The notes beneath the pieces are model-generated. The model made no database searches. It saw only the letters and a program-made list of their open reading frames with translations, and was not told where the DNA came from. DNA of 11,135 nucleotides from Chloromonas sp. AAM2 (taxonomy: Eukaryota; Chlorophyta; Chlorophyceae; Chlamydomonadales; Chlamydomonadaceae): positions 2,664 to 13,798 of the forward strand of contig QAXH01006044.1 of the NCBI GenBank assembly GCA_004335635.1, read 5' to 3'. Every line of letters begins with the position of its first letter. The first letter of the stretch is position 1. This document shows positions 8,501-11,135 of this stretch, piece after piece. The translations under genes were made by a program, and so were the position numbers.

Positions 8501-9432
8501 GGGTACGTCATGTGTCAGCATGCGTGCCCACACGCATGGGTTGAACTGTGATCGTGTTCATGCAAACAGAATCTATGCAGGCATGCGCCCAATGAACACA
8601 GACAAGGCATGGCATCATGCGGCGATATGGGCGCATGCAGGAATGCCGTGCCTGAGACATCGGGCACATGCCAGGGCAGGCACATGCCCGGGCGTGCGAC
8701 TTATGTAAGTGCTCGTGCAGGCATGGGTCATGCAGGCATGGATCATGCAGACTAGCACACCGTGTGCGCATGAGTTGTGTCAGATGCGCATGTGCAGAGC
8801 CCACCCCTTGCTCCATGCCTCTAAATCATGTACACAATCACGGCATCTTGAACCAGCTGTAATACTGAAATAATGACATTTGATAGTAAGAAAACATTTA
8901 ACCGCAATAATAATTTAACATTTGACCGCAATATGACCGCAACCTATCACCACATGCTCTCCATAACATGGACGCATGGACTCTGCACAAGACACACTGG
9001 TTTGCATGTGCAATGACATGGGCTGCGCGCATATCTGCCCACACATAGGCGTGGGATAGGGTTAGCATGTAACTCGCCCTTGGTACATGTAACTCTTGAC
9101 CGGTCGTCCCAGCCACACATCACGTACAACGCCCCATGGTCTGGTGGCAGTGTGTGCGATATGAGAGCTGCTGGGGCAGAGCACACAGCAACAATCGCTG
9201 CAGACTGACCTGTTACACGGTACTTGTAGTTCCCAGCGTGCAGTTCATCGTCCAGCACGATCTCGTTTTGCCCCTTGAGCAGAATGCCCGGGCCATGGCC
9301 GCCTGCCAGCCTCTTAATAAGCTTGTCCGTGTTGGCAGGTGGCGTGGCGGTCAGTGCCAAGCTGTTACTACTGGCATCCACAATGCTGTTACCACTGGCA
9401 TCGACAATGCTCACTGTGATCATGTCTGCCAT
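4272..9432 (-). CDS. Crinkler-like protein: header, REase-like, kinase
   Basis: Sixteen blocks join with matching phases: 9432-9217, 8158-8120, 8040-7977, 7930-7866, 7760-7508, 7385-7271, 7021-6784, 6654-6571, 6405-6259, 6144-6006, 5902-5500, 5284-5193, 5131-5018, 4963-4773, 4665-4576 and 4379-4272, giving 786 codons. Header is about residues 1-72, connector 73-128, nuclease-like region about 129-454, linker to 570, kinase 571-785. The start is the ATG at 9432, beginning the beta-strand MITVSIVD; an acceptor-like TTGCAG just precedes it, so a 5'-UTR intron is possible. Most junctions are canonical; the donors GTTGCC, GTTGGC, GTTAGG and GTGGTG are weaker. A TGA interrupts codon 635. CRN-like proteins are known as effectors in oomycetes and chytrids, with relatives in free-living eukaryotes; the role here is unknown. 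Phase agreement across all blocks supports one gene, though individual borders may move. Confidence 0.65.
5082..5084 (-). other. in-frame TGA in kinase exon
   Basis: Within exon 5131-5018 the frame needed on both sides (ALGFTPHLVQGHVHQ before, QKAPAGMRVLATAVRSTG after) is interrupted by a single TGA at codon 635. The exon is 114 nt and joins both neighbours in phase. Removing the stop by splicing would require an intron of about 30 nt, too short for a spliceosomal intron. It may be a nonsense mutation, an assembly error or readthrough. Confidence 0.6.
5707..5766. repeat. 4 x 15-bp tandem repeat
   Basis: Four imperfect 15-bp units occur at 5707-5721, 5722-5736, 5737-5751 and 5752-5766, of the form CCCGGCTGACCCCGG. 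The period is a multiple of three, so unit gain or loss would keep the linker frame. On the plus strand it would read as PGPAE-type pentapeptides, on the gene strand as Arg/Gly/Pro/Gln-rich sequence. Confidence 0.9.
5807..5847. repeat. perfect 17-bp inverted repeat, 7-base loop
   Basis: Left arm CCAAGCCCTGGAGGTGC (5807-5823), loop CGGAGTT (5824-5830), right arm GCACCTCCAGGGCTTGG (5831-5847). The arms are exact reverse complements. It lies in the coding linker exon, so the mRNA could form a strong GC-rich hairpin. Confidence 0.95.
6418..6453. repeat. 16-bp direct repeat at an intron/exon border
   Basis: AGGTGGTGCACACGAT occurs at 6418-6433 and 6438-6453 (period 20), directly upstream of the acceptor (6406-6408) of exon 6405-6259. 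On the gene strand it creates a second TGTAAATC/CCACCT copy and so affects which upstream bases could be exonic. Confidence 0.9.
7150..7200. repeat. direct repeat in an intron
   Basis: The composite ACATGTGAC + GGCAGGGTGGAT occurs at 7150-7172 and again at 7179-7200, differing by one spacer base. It lies in the intron between exons 7385-7271 and 7021-6784. Confidence 0.9.
7508..8158 (-). other. connector exons after the header
   Basis: Four blocks join in phase. 8158-8120 is a 39-nt exon with six GTG codons (VQQVVVVVVQHNQ). 8040-7977 reads FRDYLRDDLRQLHLWAQSIG. 7930-7866 reads FWVVKRVLAGARVFLEPLRW. 7760-7508 reads FVALTRAAESALNLLRWGYR and later ESFCRMAKAKLLDVTSGVF. The pattern is strongly helical, fitting a connector leading into the nuclease-like region. 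The 39-nt exon has good borders (GGCGCAG / CAG|GTTAGT), but its (CAC)n plus-strand microsatellite makes it vulnerable to misreading. Confidence 0.5.
8159..9216. other. 1.06-kb first intron, CATG-rich repeats
   Basis: I find no exon here. It holds dense CATG/TGCAGG words, a tandem CATGTCCTGCCA pair (8303-8314, 8318-8329), a 15-bp tandem TGCAGGCATGG(G/A)TCA at 8716-8745 with a partial third copy, and a sharply AT-rich island (about 8862-8945) with repeated ACCGCAA words. Proposed splice ends are donor GTAACA (9211-9216; GTCAGT at 9204-9209 is the alternative) and acceptor GGCGCAG (8159-8161). Confidence 0.5.
9217..9432 (-). other. ubiquitin-like header exon of the CRN-like gene
   Basis: Seventy-two codons begin MADMITVSIVDASGNS, a first beta-strand. 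Then come a Thr/Pro-rich turn, a helix (TDKLIKRLAGG), a strand (GILLKGQNEIVL) and the closing DDELHAGNYKYR. The ending 'hydrophobic strand, D-x-L-x-x-G-x-Y-x-x-R' is typical of beta-grasp headers that open CRN-like proteins. I infer the fold from pattern only. It carries a 24-bp duplication that repeats the octapeptide SIVDAS(G/S)N. Confidence 0.55.
9361..9408. repeat. 24-bp tandem duplication in header exon
   Basis: Units 9361-9384 and 9385-9408 match at 22 of 24 positions (GCTGTTACTACTGGCATCCA and GCTGTTACCACTGGCATCGA at their starts). The length is in frame and duplicates eight residues in or just after the first beta-strand. Confidence 0.95.
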
Positions 9433-11135
9433 CCTGCAACCCAAGCAGCGAGCACATGCCTCACTTGTCCAGGTTTTACACACGCAAGGCCAGAGCTGCC
9501 TGAAATGCGGCAGGGCTTGACGGGGTAGCTTGCACACCGGTGCAAAGACATTATACGAGGACCATGGTGGAAGCCAAGTGTGAAAGCTGGAACAGAAGCA
9601 TTGCCTCACTAGGCAAATGCAATCCTCATGCATGCTGAGGAACAACCTGCTGCACCAGCAATAAGTAACTGACACAGCAACGACCTGTGCTGCAGGCTCA
9701 CAGCAACGAGAAAGCAACAATTCCCTACTACTTCCATGGGGACCGCCAGACAGCTAGTCTGATTGCAGTCCGCATGCTGCAACGCAGTTGGTGCCTGAGT
9801 CTGATCTCACCGTCGCAGCGACGCAGGGAGCTGAGCTAGCGCCTTGGGACCGCTCTGAGTTGTCGATCTCAGGGTGCAACTGGTGTCTTGCTGACCAACT
9901 TGCAAGAGAGAAAACAGACAAGTCCCTCCTGTCGATAGCAGGAGTTCTTGACAAAGACACGGGCCTCCCTCGATGCTGCCCGTATGCAGCTTCCCTCACC
10001 ACTCCTCACCAGCCGATGCGGTTCACACCTCGGTCTTCCAGCAATTGTATGGACGTGTTGGCTTGCTTTGGTGGAGTGGTCCGTGTGTTCGATCGAGAAC
10101 CTGTCAACCTGACGAAATCGACGTCGTCCAATCCTGCTGCAGAAGACTCAACTAAACCAGGAAATTGTTGTCATATACTTCAGCGTCCAGAGAGAGAGCG
10201 GAGTCGGAAGCCCCAGGTCCAGCTCCAGGATTCCAGAAGCTACGAGTGTGCTGTCTGAGTCCAGGAGACATGGCCGTAGACGTTGGTGTGAACAGCAGAT
10301 ACCAAGCGTGCGTAGAGGTGGAAACAAAAACGTGGTGACGTTTCTTGCCTGACTACATTCGGCCTCATGGGTTGGTCATTCACCATGTACTAACACTGAT
10401 GACAACCTTCGTTTTAGCTCTGCTGTGGTCTTGTGGTATTGTACAGCAGGGTGCGAGGGTCAGGGTATTGTCTTTGGCTCTACTGTTTCATGCATTGGCA
10501 TTTGCCAACATTGCCTTGGAGTTCAAGCTGAGCCCAAGCACCTTCAGGTTTAGGCAGGTGCAACAGTGATGATCAGACAACACCCCATCTTGCCACCTTC
10601 AGGTCCCTGGGTTGCCGGGTGTGCTGCCCAAAAGTCAGGCATGTACAGGTACCTGCATCTATGCCATGATTGCCATTAGGGATTTCCAGGCAGGCGTGGA
10701 GACCTAGAGACCCAGAGACCTGGCTTTGGGTCTGTAAGTCTTGGGGTGCCAATCACGTACATGCCCGAGTGCCAACTGATTACACCGGCTTACCAGTCGG
10801 CAGCTTGCCAATGCACACATATTATGGTCTCCGCACGCTTGCTCGTGTAGGCCGTGTATGCATGTAGACCTGGTAGGGGTTCCTTCCCTCCTGTAACAGG
10901 GTCCTCTGGACAAAGTTTGGAAATCGACGCCTTGCGGCATCAGCTATCGCTTTGCTTCTGATGGTCGGGCCCATGACTGGATGTCTCATAGGGTGGGTGC
11001 CGGCGGTCACGCAACGTTTTCTAGACCTCATTGGCCGACCTCGGCACCTCAAGCGACGAGCTTGAGCTTGCCGTGACGGGGGCGCAGAGACGCATCCGCC
11101 TATTGCTTCAGCTTCAGTAACCGTGGTTCTCCGGC
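9433..11135. other. right flank, upstream of the CRN-like gene
   Basis: It should contain the promoter and 5' UTR of the gene starting at 9432, but I cannot place a core promoter. Long stops-free frames exist on both strands (for example plus 9788-10258 and minus 10822-11052) without matching splice signals, ATG context or recognisable motifs. Around 10700-10735 there are short repeated GAGACC(C/T) words. From about 10915 to the end both strands stay open, so an exon of a further gene may begin here and continue outside. Confidence 0.3.

Noticed and set aside
9788..10258. 156-codon plus-strand open frame
   Set aside because: It begins at TTG, not ATG, has no supporting splice signals or recognisable motif, and its Ser/Pro/Arg-mixed composition looks like a chance frame.
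10345..10569. Hydrophobic plus-strand frame resembling membrane segments
   Set aside because: It starts at TTG, is isolated and has no flanking exon signals; T-rich DNA alone yields hydrophobic translations.
10870..11052. Possible minus-strand exon reading AIADAARRRFPNFVQRTLL, ending at a GTCTAC donor
   Set aside because: It reads well locally, but both strands are open here and no neighbouring exon or acceptor lies inside the window, so it cannot be tested.

Overview
The window looks like nuclear DNA of a green alga, probably of the Chlamydomonadales. I see no bacterial-style long ORFs, ribosome-binding sites or operons. Instead there are short, phase-compatible coding blocks bounded by GT...AG signals (GTGAGT, GTGCGT, GTAAGT donors; pyrimidine-rich CAG acceptors). 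The introns hold CATG/TGCA-rich short repeats. The taxonomic call is inference from style, not from a marker gene.

Two multi-exon genes lie head-to-tail on the minus strand. The right gene (about 9432 down to 4272) can be assembled by eye into 16 exons whose phases all join (2358 nt, 786 codons including the terminator). In order it has a small ubiquitin-like header, a short Val/Gln and helical connector, a block with PD-(D/E)XK nuclease-like features, a low-complexity linker, and a compact protein kinase. The kinase shows the glycine loop, VAVK lysine, alpha-C Glu, HGDxRxDN loop and DFG, and stops soon after DFG. This header + REase-like + kinase order is that of the Crinkler (CRN)-like class. 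One in-frame TGA falls in the kinase N-lobe.

The left gene (about 3745 down to 511, 5' end not found) has at least nine coding blocks of a family I do not recognise, including a Cys/His-rich patch. It carries an in-frame TAG and two places where one extra A in an A-run would restore the frame, so it is a decaying copy or contains homopolymer sequence errors.

Regions: 1-510 flank with a T-rich tail; 511-3745 left gene; 3746-4271 spacer; 4272-9432 CRN-like gene; 9433-11135 upstream flank with no gene I can support. Repeats worth noting are a perfect 17-bp inverted repeat and a 4 x 15-bp tandem array in the linker exon, a 24-bp duplication in the header exon, a degenerate array in an intron of the left gene, and 15-bp tandems in the 1-kb first intron of the right gene. 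All exon borders are manual predictions without transcript or homology support.
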